DNA of 48,925 nt from an uncultured Prevotellaceae bacterium (GCA_902774795.1 CACYKA010000016.1:1-48925); one strand, 5' to 3'. Counted from the stretch's first letter, positions 17,100 through 29,367 are shown. Translations and numbers: made by a program. Notes: generated from the letters alone by a model not told the origin.

Positions 17100-18581
17100 T
17101 TATCTTACTATAGTGAAGTTTTCGGTGAAGGTGAACGTCTTCTCGTAACCTTGGGTCTTGACGGTGTAGGTGGCGCCTGATTTAAAGGCGGGACTGCTGA
17201 CAAGGCTTGCGCTACGGTTAAAAGAGAAGGGGATGGTGACGGTGTCGATAACCTTTCCGGAGGTGTCACAGATAATGATAGGCTCGTCTTTCACGATATT
17301 GAGGCCTACCAGCACCGCTGTTGGCTGCTTGGCTGTCTTGTTGGTGGGTACAGAAGGCAGTTCTCCCATACCACCGCCGACAGAGAAAACAGTTCCACCC
17401 TCAATGACGATGGAAGCAAAGTCGCAGTCAATGCCTTCCTCGGGTGAGCCGACCTGACTCCATGCAAAGACCTTGCCGCCACGGATGACAATTGCAACCT
17501 CGTCGCTCTGCTTGTTTTCACCAAAGGGCGGGAAGAAACCGTTGTTCAGATTGGCATCGACTGCATCGTTGCCTGTGCTGTAGGCCATGACATTGGCACC
17601 GTTGAACTCGATGCAGGCATTTGCATTTACTGCATCGTCCATACACATAATATCGACGTTGCCGCCATTGAAGATGACGCCTTCCTTACCCTCAATGCCT
17701 TCAGCTCCCGCTGTGAAAGTGCGAACGGTGATATCACCGCTGTTTATGATAACCTTGCCTTTAGAGGCTATACCCTTTGCGGAAGAATAGTATTTGTGTT
17801 TGCCGCCAAAGCCCATTGTTGGCATTTCGGGGAAGTCGCCTTTTATGGTGTCGCCACTCTCAGGATGCATGCCACCCATTGGTGGGAATTTGCTGAAGTC
17901 GGGCTGACCGCCGGGGAAGTTTGGTGGACCAGGGAACTTTATGCTGTCGCCTTGCATAGGAAAAGCGCCCTCAGGCATCTTGAAGTCACCCATCGGCATA
18001 GTGAAAGGTTTTATGCCAAGGTTGTTGCCTGAGGTGGTGACGTTGAGTGTGAGTTCCTCTATAGTGATATCTTTCTTGCTCTTGATTCCACGGCAGCCGT
18101 CGCCAGTAGCAACGATATTTAGTTTGCCCTTGCCTGTGAACAGCAGCTTGCCCTTTGCCCAAATGGTGGCAGCCTTATGGTTGACAGTGTCGTTGCAAGC
18201 AGTGATGGTGAGGGTGTTCTCCGTGCCCTTGGGAGCTTTTATCTCCACCTTCTTCTTGTTTTTAAAGTGGAACGGAGCACCTTCCTGGCTTGTAAGGCTA
18301 AGGTTGCTGAGTGTTACCTTCACTTTTCCCTGATTCTTCATGATGAGCTGGCCGTCGTTGCTCTGCCCCTTTAGAAGTAGGGTGAGTTTGTGGCCCTCAT
18401 AGCGGCTGTCGATATTCACTGTAGCACCGTTGACGGTTACTGTTACGCTGTCCTTGAGAGATTGCTTAATCTTTGCCTTGGAACCGTTATAGGTTACGGT
18501 AATATCCTGGGCATGACCGATGCCTGACATCATAGCGCCAAGGAAAAGGATGAAAATGCTTTTAAGCGTTTTATTCAGCAT
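17100..18581 (-). CDS. exported Cthe_2159-like carbohydrate-binding protein
   Basis: 493 residues from the ATG giving MLNKTLKSIFILFLGAMM, a clear signal peptide. The frame is open 22 codons further upstream, but that would overlap the MFS gene. Repeated beta-helix-like strands (VEIKAPKGTENTLTI, AIWAKGKLLFTGKGKLNI, GIKSKKDITIEELTLNV, GIASKGKVIINSGDITV) match the carbohydrate-binding family typified by Cthe_2159, which binds cellulose and acidic sugars. A Met/Pro/Gly/Phe-rich insertion (about residues 195-265) interrupts the helix. It starts 4 bases after the MFS gene, so it is the last gene of the fadD-miaA-DAGK-MFS operon. Its role is probably binding of an acidic glycan at the cell surface. 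Confidence 0.78.
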   Translation of the reverse strand: MLNKTLKSIFILFLGAMMSGIGHAQDITVTYNGSKAKIKQSLKDSVTVTVNGATVNIDSRYEGHKLTLLLKGQSNDGQLIMKNQGKVKVTLSNLSLTSQEGAPFHFKNKKKVEIKAPKGTENTLTITACNDTVNHKAATIWAKGKLLFTGKGKLNIVATGDGCRGIKSKKDITIEELTLNVTTSGNNLGIKPFTMPMGDFKMPEGAFPMQGDSIKFPGPPNFPGGQPDFSKFPPMGGMHPESGDTIKGDFPEMPTMGFGGKHKYYSSAKGIASKGKVIINSGDITVRTFTAGAEGIEGKEGVIFNGGNVDIMCMDDAVNANACIEFNGANVMAYSTGNDAVDANLNNGFFPPFGENKQSDEVAIVIRGGKVFAWSQVGSPEEGIDCDFASIVIEGGTVFSVGGGMGELPSVPTNKTAKQPTAVLVGLNIVKDEPIIICDTSGKVIDTVTIPFSFNRSASLVSSPAFKSGATYTVKTQGYEKTFTFTENFTIVR

Positions 18582-18585
18582 ATTT

Positions 18586-19776
18586 TTATCGCAATTTGTT
18601 CTTGTTGTATGTCCTTCTGACGTAGGCGAAGAAAAAGAGTACGCCAACGATATTAACTATGGCTGCTATCCAGAAGGCTGCACTATAGCCAGACAATTCA
18701 GATGCAATGCCTCCGATAACGACACCGGCACCAACGCCCAAGTCCCATGATGTAAGCATGGAGGAATTGGCGGTACCTCTGCGATTGTTGGGGGCAAGGT
18801 TCACGAACATGGTTTGCACAGCGGGAAACATATGGCCGTTGCCAAGGCCGAGAATGACAGCACATCCGAAGAACCCCCAATAGTTGTGAATGGCAGCGAA
18901 GGCGAGGTAGGAGAATACGGAGACGCACATTCCGACGGTGGCATTATGCACCACACGTCCGGAGCGCAGCGACTTGCTGCCCGTAAAACGCGACACCATG
19001 AGGCTTACGGAGAGAATGAGGAAGAAAATTGCCGCTCCCTGTGTCATGCCGAGTTCCTCCTTGGCATAGATGGCAAGGTAGGTGGAGAGCACACCATAGG
19101 AGAATGACAGCATGGCGAGCATCAGACCTACCGACCAGCCTTTGACAAGAAAGAAACGGTCGAGGGAAAAGGGCGATTTCTTGGGTGGTATGAGGCCTGC
19201 GGCTATCTTCGACGGGGGAGAATGCTTCACCGTCTTGCTGATGAGGAATCCGCTTGCCGCCATTAGGAAAGAAAGCAGGAAAATGGCCTGGAAGTCACCC
19301 CATGTCTCATACATATATATACCTACTGTGGGGGATATGGCTGTGGCGAGGTTGTTGGAAAGTCCGTAATAGCCTATACCCTCAGCTCGCCGCTTGGCAG
19401 GCAGCACATCGATGGCAACGGTGCTGTTGGATACCGTGACGGTGCCGAAGGGTGCGCCGTGAAGGGTTCGTATTATGGCAAAGAGTATGAGTGAGCCTCC
19501 GATGAGATAGCCCAGGAAGAAGGTGGCAAACAGTCCGTATGACAACAGCAGGACGGTCTTGCGGTTGTAGGTATCTACGATATAGCCGGAGAATACACGC
19601 GCCAGCAGCGCCATGAGGGAATAGCCTGAGAGGACGACACCGATGGTGTGTTTGCCGGAGCCGAATTCTTCAGAAAGATAAAGGGGCAGGATTGGCATAA
19701 TCAGCATGAACGAAAAGAATATCATGAAGTTTGCTGACCATACCTTTATGTAATTATGATTCCACAGTGTGGGCAC
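18586..19776 (-). CDS. major facilitator superfamily transporter
   Basis: 396 residues with about 12 hydrophobic helices, and the first loop GYIVDTYNRKTVLLL carrying a motif-A-like signature. The length is typical of DHA-type efflux or sugar/metabolite MFS carriers of the inner membrane. The start overlaps the last base of the lipid kinase gene and the end is 4 bases from the carbohydrate-binding protein gene, so the genes are translationally close. Substrate unknown. Confidence 0.88.
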   Translation of the reverse strand: MPTLWNHNYIKVWSANFMIFFSFMLIMPILPLYLSEEFGSGKHTIGVVLSGYSLMALLARVFSGYIVDTYNRKTVLLLSYGLFATFFLGYLIGGSLILFAIIRTLHGAPFGTVTVSNSTVAIDVLPAKRRAEGIGYYGLSNNLATAISPTVGIYMYETWGDFQAIFLLSFLMAASGFLISKTVKHSPPSKIAAGLIPPKKSPFSLDRFFLVKGWSVGLMLAMLSFSYGVLSTYLAIYAKEELGMTQGAAIFFLILSVSLMVSRFTGSKSLRSGRVVHNATVGMCVSVFSYLAFAAIHNYWGFFGCAVILGLGNGHMFPAVQTMFVNLAPNNRRGTANSSMLTSWDLGVGAGVVIGGIASELSGYSAAFWIAAIVNIVGVLFFFAYVRRTYNKNKLR

Positions 19777-20696
19777 TATTCGATAATGAAATTTATCTCC
19801 TCTTTCTTTATGTCTATTCGCAGGGGGGCGTTGGTGGCGTTAACAGGTTGTCCGTCAACAGAGACGGGTAGGGGCTTCTGACTCTTGATTTCCACATTTC
19901 GGGTGCGGTAGAGTTTTACGCGTTTATAGTTAAGGAATTTCCCTTTCAGGAAGAGGTATATACCGTTGAATAGTTGTGTGAGTGCCGAGTGGCGCACTAC
20001 TGTGACGTCGAGCATGCCGTTATAAGGCACGGCGCTGGGCGTCTGATGATAGCCCCATGCACTGCCGACGCACAATGTCATGACAACACGGTTCTCTGTA
20101 TTGCCGTTGATGGTATATTGCATTTCATACACCATGCGGTTGAAAAGCATCAGGAAGAGCGATGCGGCATAGGAAAGCTTTCGCGAGAATAGAGCCCTGC
20201 GGGTGTTCTGGCGCAGGGCATGGATGCGTGCCAGAAGACCTACATTGACGCAGTTCAGGAAGTACTTCTGCTGGTCGTTGTTCTCCTTGTCAATATAACG
20301 CAGGCAGCCGACATCGATGGTGCGGATGCGGAGGTTCTTGATGCTTTTGACAGCCTGCTCTATGTTGCTGCGGGAAAAGCCCCAGAAAGAAGCAAAGTCA
20401 TTTATCGCTCCATTGGGAATAACCCCGAGATTGATGCGTGAGCGCACTTGCTGTTCTACCTTCATGAGGCAGTTTACGGCATCGTTGAGCGCACGGTCGC
20501 CACCAATGATTATGATATTCTCATAGCCATTGTTTATCATCATGCTTACGAGGCGTGACACACTCTGCTGCTGCTCGCTCTGCACAAGGTCGTAGTCTAT
20601 CTCGTACTTACGGAGCATAGCTTCTATCTTCTCACGACGCTTGGCGGCATTCTCGTAAGGGCTGTGATAAGGGCAATATATGAAACCTGTCTTCAT
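19776..20696 (-). CDS. diacylglycerol kinase-family lipid kinase
   Basis: 306 residues from ATG 20696 (MKTGFIYCPY); the frame also opens at an in-frame TTG two codons earlier. It has the DAGK/sphingosine-kinase fold: the nucleotide loop GGDRALND (65-72) and PNGAINDFA (94-102), then a C-terminal beta-sandwich with VSVDGQPV. Both hallmark loops differ from the common GGDGTxNE and PxGTxNDFA forms: Gly-Thr became Arg-Ala, and Thr became Ala-Ile. Catalysis may be altered or the substrate different. It is probably membrane-associated and acts on a lipid or lipid-like precursor. The start codon lies inside a heptamer array. Confidence 0.82.
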   Translation of the reverse strand: MKTGFIYCPYHSPYENAAKRREKIEAMLRKYEIDYDLVQSEQQQSVSRLVSMMINNGYENIIIIGGDRALNDAVNCLMKVEQQVRSRINLGVIPNGAINDFASFWGFSRSNIEQAVKSIKNLRIRTIDVGCLRYIDKENNDQQKYFLNCVNVGLLARIHALRQNTRRALFSRKLSYAASLFLMLFNRMVYEMQYTINGNTENRVVMTLCVGSAWGYHQTPSAVPYNGMLDVTVVRHSALTQLFNGIYLFLKGKFLNYKRVKLYRTRNVEIKSQKPLPVSVDGQPVNATNAPLRIDIKKEEINFIIE

Positions 20697-20721
20697 TTTC
20701 AATTTTCAATTTTCACTCTTC
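20694..20721. repeat. heptamer array at the miaA/lipid kinase junction
   Basis: Units cattttc, aattttc, aattttc, actcttc in 7-base phase. The array contains both the lipid kinase ATG (20694-20696) and the miaA stop codon (20706-20708). Confidence 0.7.
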
Positions 20722-21428
20722 ACTTTCTTCTCTAAACTCTCAATATCCACATCATACGGCACCCAGTCGATGGTGAATCCGCGTCTCTCCATGCCTCTGA
20801 ACCATGTCATCTGGCGCTTGGCAAACTGATGAATGGCAATCTCAAGCAGTCCAACCATCTCGTCGTAGGAATACTCTCCGAGGATGTACTTTGTGAGATA
20901 TTTGTATTCCAGACCATAGGCAAGGAGTCTTTCCTTTGGCACCCCTTCATCGAGCAGGGCCTGAACCTCTTCTACCATTCCCTCTTCGAGGCGTGCATAG
21001 AGACGCTGTGTGATGCGTTGCCTTCTCAAAGCACGCGGGATGCTGATGCCTATGAGCGAATATCCGTTGAACTCGCTGCTTCCGAGGTAGCCTTTCAGCA
21101 CTCCCTCGATATACAGTCCTGTTCCACCACACAATATCGGGCGCTTGCCGCGTGCCACGATGTCATCGTATGCCTTACGGAAATCCTGAAGATAGCGGTA
21201 AAGGTTATATCTCTCCCCAGGCTCAGCAATATTAATAAGGTGATAGGGAATCTGCTGGCCGTCAACTTCGTAGTCTCCCAAGTCCTTGCCTGTTCCGATA
21301 TCCATACGGCGATACACCTGACGGGAGTCAGCGGAAAGTATCTCGCCACCGATTCGTGCTGCCAGCTGTGTGGCAATGCGTGTTTTGCCGCAGGCTGTAG
21401 GACCTGTTATGACAATAAGGTTATTGAT
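20706..21428 (-). CDS. miaA: MiaA2-type tRNA dimethylallyltransferase, short form without canonical start
   Basis: Family reaction: transfer of dimethylallyl to N6 of A37 in tRNAs reading UNN codons. The Walker A GPTACGKT and ADSRQVYRRMDIGTGKD are present, as are CGGTGLYIEGVLKGY, RLYARLEEGMVEEVQ and IHQFAKRQMTWFRGMERRG. Two anomalies stand out. No ATG, GTG or TTG exists in frame between the upstream TAG (near 21493) and the P-loop. ATC at 21426-21428 aligns with the usual MNNLIVITGPT start; the first in-frame ATG (21317) lies after the P-loop. Also, about 60-75 residues between GVLKGY and LIGISIPRALRRQR are missing, which corresponds to the helical tRNA-binding insertion domain. The length is 240 residues instead of about 300. 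It overlaps the fadD stop by 8 bases. Bacteroides carry two miaA genes; this resembles MiaA2 and may be a decaying or specialised copy. Confidence 0.75.
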   Translation of the reverse strand: MNNLIVITGPTACGKTRIATQLAARIGGEILSADSRQVYRRMDIGTGKDLGDYEVDGQQIPYHLINIAEPGERYNLYRYLQDFRKAYDDIVARGKRPILCGGTGLYIEGVLKGYLGSSEFNGYSLIGISIPRALRRQRITQRLYARLEEGMVEEVQALLDEGVPKERLLAYGLEYKYLTKYILGEYSYDEMVGLLEIAIHQFAKRQMTWFRGMERRGFTIDWVPYDVDIESLEKKVKSEN

Positions 21429-23079
21429 ACAGATAACGCTTGATACTCCTCTTCGGAGTCTTCTCGAATTCTTCGTCGTGAATCTCTATCTGAGCCACCT
21501 TGCAGTATGCCGGCTGTGACTGGTTGAGAACCTGCAGGTTCTGATTCATCAGGTTGATGACATCCTCGCTTGACATGTTGCGTGCTGCACAGGTCTCGAT
21601 GTCGGGATGTACAAGGGCTATCAGCTTCTGGTCACGCTGCACTACGATGCACTCGTTAACCAATGGCAATGAACTCAGGGCATCCTCAATCTCTTCTGGG
21701 AAGATATTCTGTCCGGAAGGTCCGAGAAGCATATTCTTTGAGCGTCCCTTGATGAAGATGTTGCCCTTGCGGTCCATGATGCCAAGGTCGCCGGTATGGT
21801 ACCATCCGTCCTTGTCGATGGTCTCAGCCGTAGCCTCTTCGTTCTTGTAGTATCCCAGCATCACATTCATACCGCGAGCCAGAATCTCACCCGGAGTGCG
21901 GTGTGGGTGCTTGCTGGCAATCTTCACCTCCATGTGAACGACCTGTCGTCCGCATGACCCTGCCTTATGGGTACGCCAGTCGGCGTAGCTGATGATAGGT
22001 GCACATTCCGTAGCACCATAGCCTACGGTGATAGGGAACTTTATGTCTTTGAGGAATTGCTCTACCTCCTGATTAAGGGCTGCACCACCGACGATAATCT
22101 CATACAGATTGCCGCCAAAGGCGTCATATACCTTATTTTTAATCTTCTCCTTTATCTTTGCTCCGATGATAGGTGTGCTCATGAGTACACGGATAGTCGG
22201 CGTGAGGCTTGGGAATACCTTCTTGCGGATAATCTTCTCAATGATGAGAGGAACGGCAATGATGATGATAGGCTTCACATCCCTGAAGGCCTGTGCTACA
22301 ACAGCTGGTGACGGCATGCGTGTGAGATAGAAAATATGACATCCGGTCATGAATTCCTTGATGAACTCAAACGCCATACCATACATGTGAGCCATAGGCA
22401 GGATGGAGATGGTGTTGTCGCCAGGATGCAGTTCCTTGTCAAGTACCTCATTTGCGAAGTCAAGGTTTGACCACATAGCACGGTAAGGTATCATGACACC
22501 TTTTGAGAAACCTGTTGTGCCGGAGGTGTAGTTGATGAGCGCAAGCTCTTCCGGACTCTGCTCCTTATAGTAATTCACGTCATCCTTACGGAAGTATTTC
22601 GGGAATTTCTCACCATAAAGCCTGTTCAGGTTTTCGCGTGCATAATAGAGCTTCTCTGTGCGAGACACCATCAGCGAGAAATCGGGTAGGTTGATGATGC
22701 CCTCAAGGGCAGGCATCTTGTCAGGTGTTATTTCTCCTGCAACGACGTCACCGACAAAAAGCAGACGTGCCTCAGAGTGATTAACAATGTGGTGTATCTG
22801 GTCTGCCGTAAACTCATGCAAAACAGGTACTGCAACTGCACCGTAGGTCAGCGTTGCAAGGAAAGCAACAGCCCAATGGCTCATGTTACGGCCGCACAGG
22901 GCGATTTTGTCACCTTTCTGGATACCGCTGTTCTCAAACAGGATATGCAGTTTCTCAATCTTGCGTGCCACATCATGATATTGCAGGGTGGCACCCTTGT
23001 AGTCTGTCAGCGCATCCAGATCCCAATTCTTCTTGATACTGTCTTCAATACACTGATTAAAGCTCTTTATTTCTTCCAT
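21421..23079 (-). CDS. fadD: long-chain acyl-CoA synthetase (AMP-forming)
   Basis: Activates fatty acids with ATP and CoA through an acyl-adenylate. 552 residues from the ATG giving MEEIKSFNQC; a TTG eight codons upstream is also in frame but less likely. AMP-binding motifs: YTSGTTGFSKGVM (P-loop), GYGATECAPIIS, WYHTGDLG, and the C-terminal KGRSKNMLLGPSGQNIFPEEIE. The gene is transcribed from a good promoter (23120-23151) and heads a five-gene minus-strand operon with miaA, the lipid kinase, the MFS carrier and the carbohydrate-binding protein. Substrate chain length is not determined, and the symbol is used in the broad sense. Confidence 0.92.
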   Translation of the reverse strand: MEEIKSFNQCIEDSIKKNWDLDALTDYKGATLQYHDVARKIEKLHILFENSGIQKGDKIALCGRNMSHWAVAFLATLTYGAVAVPVLHEFTADQIHHIVNHSEARLLFVGDVVAGEITPDKMPALEGIINLPDFSLMVSRTEKLYYARENLNRLYGEKFPKYFRKDDVNYYKEQSPEELALINYTSGTTGFSKGVMIPYRAMWSNLDFANEVLDKELHPGDNTISILPMAHMYGMAFEFIKEFMTGCHIFYLTRMPSPAVVAQAFRDVKPIIIIAVPLIIEKIIRKKVFPSLTPTIRVLMSTPIIGAKIKEKIKNKVYDAFGGNLYEIIVGGAALNQEVEQFLKDIKFPITVGYGATECAPIISYADWRTHKAGSCGRQVVHMEVKIASKHPHRTPGEILARGMNVMLGYYKNEEATAETIDKDGWYHTGDLGIMDRKGNIFIKGRSKNMLLGPSGQNIFPEEIEDALSSLPLVNECIVVQRDQKLIALVHPDIETCAARNMSSEDVINLMNQNLQVLNQSQPAYCKVAQIEIHDEEFEKTPKRSIKRYLYQ

Positions 23080-23119
23080 GTTCTGGTGAATTATGTTGCT
23101 CAATTATCAAAATTTTGTG

Positions 23120-23151
23120 CAAAGGTATATTTTTTTTTGCACATGAACAAA
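23120..23151 (-). promoter_or_regulatory. fadD operon promoter
   Basis: On the minus strand TTTG (23151-23148), a 20-base spacer and TACCTTTG (23127-23120) match the Bacteroidetes -33/-7 consensus, about 40 bases upstream of the ATG. The remaining 150 bases to the rplU promoter are AT-rich with no other feature seen. Confidence 0.75.
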
Positions 23152-23299
23152 TAAAAGTGTGCATTTTTTACAAAAATGATTGAAAATTTCTTTTTTGTGC
23201 TCACCGGTATATTGATGTGCAACAATTTTTATTGGTTAAAAAATACTAAAAAATAGGTGCTGCACATATGCTCATATATAATATTATAAGAATTTTTTG

Positions 23300-23398
23300 T
23301 AACTTTGCGCCCGATTTAGTCTGTAACGGGCTCGAGTAAGAGCGTGTCGTGAAGACAAGGCCGCCCGGCAGAGAAACTTGAAATTTCATTAAAAAGCA
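23300..23398 (+). promoter_or_regulatory. rplU promoter and structured leader
   Basis: TAACTTTG (23300-23307) is the -7 box. The leader that follows is far more GC-rich than its surroundings. CGGGC (23327-23331) can pair with GCCCG downstream (23363-23367). That stem encloses a TGTC-GTGAA-GACA hairpin (23345-23357). The same CGGGC could instead pair with an upstream GCCCG (23309-23313) if that part is transcribed. Ribosomal protein operons are often autoregulated through such leaders; L21 binding is inferred. No known family was recognised. Confidence 0.5.
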
Positions 23399-23716
23399 AT
23401 GTACGCAATTGTAGAAATTCAGGGCCAGCAGTTTAAGGCTGAAGAAGGCAAGAAGCTCTTCGTGCATCACATGAAGGATGCAAAGGAAGGCCAGGCTGTT
23501 GAGTTTGACAAGGTGTTGCTTGTTGACAACAACGGCACCGTAACAGTGGGCGCACCAACTGTAAGTGGTGCAAAGGTAGTTTGTGAAGTAGTGAACCCTC
23601 TCGTTAAGGGCGACAAGGTCATCGTATTCAAGATGAAGCGTCGTAAGGACGAGCGTAAGCGCAATGGTTTCCGTGCTCAGTTCACTGAAGTAGTAATCAA
23701 GTCAGTAGTGGCTTAA
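23399..23716 (+). CDS. rplU: 50S ribosomal protein L21
   Basis: 105 residues, full length ([23 protein letters not shown]-terminal [24 protein letters not shown]). It binds 23S rRNA in the large subunit. First gene of the conserved rplU-rpmA operon, preceded by a GC-rich leader that may mediate autoregulation. Confidence 0.98.
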   Translation: MYAIVEIQGQQFKAEEGKKLFVHHMKDAKEGQAVEFDKVLLVDNNGTVTVGAPTVSGAKVVCEVVNPLVKGDKVIVFKMKRRKDERKRNGFRAQFTEVVIKSVVA

Positions 23717-23721
23717 AATCA

Positions 23722-23727
23722 AGGAGG
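23722..23727 (+). promoter_or_regulatory. strong Shine-Dalgarno site of rpmA
   Basis: AGGAGG lies 8 bases before the rpmA ATG. Most genes in this window lack a recognisable SD, so this is an exception that may set L27 output relative to L21. Confidence 0.7.
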
Positions 23728-23735
23728 ACGTAACA

Positions 23736-23999
23736 ATGGCACATAAGAAAGGTGTAGGTAGTTCTAAGAACGGACGCGAATCAGCGTCACAGCGACTTGG
23801 TATCAAGATCTTTGGTGGTCAGGCTGTTACTGCAGGCAACATCATCGTTCGCCAGCGTGGTAACAAGCACTTCCCTGGTTCAGGCGTAGCACAGGGTAAG
23901 GACGACACACTCTATGCACTCATTGACGGAACAGTTAATTTCCACAAGGGAAAGTTCTCAAAGAGCGTAGTGTCTGTAATACCATTTGCAGAAGCTTAA
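23736..23999 (+). CDS. rpmA: 50S ribosomal protein L27
   Basis: 87 residues ([20 protein letters not shown]), with the basic N-terminal tail that reaches the peptidyl-transferase centre. There is no N-terminal cleavable extension of the Firmicutes type. It follows rplU by 19 bases and is followed by a strong intrinsic terminator. Confidence 0.98.
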   Translation: MAHKKGVGSSKNGRESASQRLGIKIFGGQAVTAGNIIVRQRGNKHFPGSGVAQGKDDTLYALIDGTVNFHKGKFSKSVVSVIPFAEA

Positions 24000-24035
24000 A
24001 AGAAAACTGCGACAAATTATTCCAAACAACATAGG

Positions 24036-24068
24036 GGGAGGCTCGCTGAGCACTCCCTCTTTCTTTTT
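24036..24068 (+). terminator. rplU-rpmA terminator
   Basis: GGGAG-GCTC-GCT-GAGC-A-CTCCC forms a nine-pair stem with one bulged A and a three-base loop, followed by TCTTTCTTTTT. This is the clearest intrinsic terminator in the window, 37 bases after the L27 stop. Confidence 0.9.
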
Positions 24069-24102
24069 CCAATACCACCTAAACATATACATATATATAA
24101 TA

Positions 24103-24828
24103 ATGAATATAGAACTCGATGTACATACCCATACCGTGATGTCTGGCCACGCCTTTAGTAGTCTGACAGAGATGGTCAATGAAGCAAGACAAAAAGGACT
24201 TAAGGTTTATGGTATAACAGAGCATGCCCCAAATATTCCGGGCACATGCAAGCCTATATATTTCTGGAATTATCATGTAGTGCCGAGACAATACGGCGAT
24301 ATGCGCCTTCTGCTTGGAGCTGAGCTGAACATCATGGACACCAAGGGCACGTTGGATGAGGATGTGGACTACTATGGTCGCCTTGACATACGCATAGCAG
24401 GCATTCACAGACTTTGCTGGAAAACTGGAACCATAGAGGAAAATACGGAAGGTATGCTCAATGCCATACGTAATCCATGGACTGACATAATATCCCATCC
24501 GGGTGATGGAACAGCAGACTTGCTACTGGAACCTATAGTGAAGGCATCTAAAGAAACGGGCACTCTGCTTGAGATTAACAATTCGAGCATGAATCCTAAC
24601 CGCAACAAATGGCGCAAAGCGACGCCGAACAATCTTGAAATCCTGAGGTTGTGCAAGAAGTATCAGGTACCTGTGATTCTTGGGAGCGACGCTCATATAC
24701 ACTACGATATTGCAAATTACAAATATCTTTATCCCCTGTTGCAGGAAACGGAGTTCCCGGAGGCACTTATTGCCAACACTTCTGCTGAAAAATTCCTCAC
24801 ATGGCTCGATGGCCATCATGTAAAGTAA
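24103..24828 (+). CDS. PHP-domain metal-dependent phosphatase (YcdX-like)
   Basis: 241 residues from ATG 24103. The frame is open upstream as far as rpmA but runs through the terminator, so this start is preferred. PHP-domain metal ligands are visible in order: DVHTHTVMSGHAFS (His8, His10), GITEHAPN, GAELNIMD, IHRLCWKTG, ISHPGDG, EINNSS and the terminal GSDAHIHYDI. Relatives hydrolyse phosphate esters with three metal ions; the physiological substrate is unknown. It sits alone between the rpmA terminator and the xylan cluster, and a -7 box precedes the next gene. Confidence 0.87.
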   Translation: MNIELDVHTHTVMSGHAFSSLTEMVNEARQKGLKVYGITEHAPNIPGTCKPIYFWNYHVVPRQYGDMRLLLGAELNIMDTKGTLDEDVDYYGRLDIRIAGIHRLCWKTGTIEENTEGMLNAIRNPWTDIISHPGDGTADLLLEPIVKASKETGTLLEINNSSMNPNRNKWRKATPNNLEILRLCKKYQVPVILGSDAHIHYDIANYKYLYPLLQETEFPEALIANTSAEKFLTWLDGHHVK

Positions 24829-24881
24829 TACTCTGAATAGTATCTGTTACAAATTGAAAGATGCAGAACGAAATATTTTAT

Positions 24882-24889
24882 TAATTTTG
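24882..24889 (+). promoter_or_regulatory. -7 box of the GH3-led operon
   Basis: TAATTTTG fits TAnnTTTG, 32 bases before the GH3 start. The nearest upstream TTG is at 24854-24856, giving a longer than usual spacer, so the site is moderate. Confidence 0.45.
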
Positions 24890-24921
24890 CACTCGAAATT
24901 CAATTATGTAAAAATAAGTTT

Positions 24922-28682
<3,761 letters not shown>

Positions 28683-28687
28683 TTATT

Positions 28688-29299
28688 ATGAGCGATTCTC
28701 TCGAAGATATCCTTTCCAATATCGACAGCTATTCCCGTCAGGAGCTGCGGCAGTTCTATGCCGAGCACGACGAGGAGACGTCATCGAAGGTGTTCCGTGC
28801 CAAGGCATTGTCTGAATGGCGCAAGAAGACTGTCTTCTGTCCCCGTTGCGGTGCGCGGCTTGTCGAAAGCACCGCCTTCACGGCAATGCAGTGTCCCGAC
28901 TGCGGCGAGCTTCTGTTTCCGCGCATCGACCCCTGCATCATCGTCCTTGTGCGCAAGGAAGGAAAAATACTCCTTGCCCGCCATACGCAGCGCAACCAGG
29001 ACATCTATGCCTGTCTGGCAGGCTATGTCGAGGCAGGCGAGACGATAGAGAATGCCGTGCGCAGGGAGATATTCGAGGAGACTGGCATCAGGGTGCGCAA
29101 CATCCAGTATCGCGGCAGTCAGAGCTGGCCCTTTCCGCAGCAGCTCATGCTGGGCTTCTATGCTGACTACGAGAGTGGCGAGATAACGTGCCAGAAAGAA
29201 GAGATAGAAGATGCGCGGTGGTTCGACCCCGACAACCTCACCGTTGCCACTCCGGCACCGGGTTCCATAGCGTACAAACTGATACACGGGGAGATATAG
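28688..29299 (+). CDS. nudC: NAD(H) pyrophosphatase / decapping Nudix hydrolase
   Basis: 203 residues: a zinc ribbon with CPRCG and CPDCG (Cys51, 54, 69, 72), then a Nudix domain with box GYVEAGETIENAVRREIFEETG (split here as GYVEAGETIENAV and RREIFEETG, about 112-133). The NudC-specific SQSWPFPQQLM follows; the classical form is SQPWPFP. It hydrolyses NADH to NMNH and AMP and removes NAD caps from RNA. It is shorter than E. coli NudC because the N-terminal domain is reduced. It lies 5 bases after the CE1 gene inside a xylan operon, an unexpected companion. Confidence 0.9.
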   Translation: MSDSLEDILSNIDSYSRQELRQFYAEHDEETSSKVFRAKALSEWRKKTVFCPRCGARLVESTAFTAMQCPDCGELLFPRIDPCIIVLVRKEGKILLARHTQRNQDIYACLAGYVEAGETIENAVRREIFEETGIRVRNIQYRGSQSWPFPQQLMLGFYADYESGEITCQKEEIEDARWFDPDNLTVATPAPGSIAYKLIHGEI

Positions 29300-29333
29300 A
29301 GGTGAGAGTTAAGAGTTAAGAATTAAGAGGTGA
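29299..29333. repeat. heptamer array after nudC
   Basis: Units gaggtga, gagttaa, gagttaa, gaattaa, gaggtga in exact 7-base phase. The last base of the nudC stop (29297-29299) is the first base of the array, which fills half of the gap to the next gene. Confidence 0.8.
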
Positions 29334-29367
29334 GAGAAATGTTATGTAAATAGAAAATCTATAGAAA

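Noticed and set aside
18582-18647. N-terminal extension of the carbohydrate-binding protein
   Set aside because: It overlaps the MFS gene and places residues ahead of a clear signal peptide.
23986-24102. N-terminal extension of the PHP protein
   Set aside because: It would run through the rplU-rpmA terminator and the L27 stop; the ATG at 24103 starts the conserved domain.
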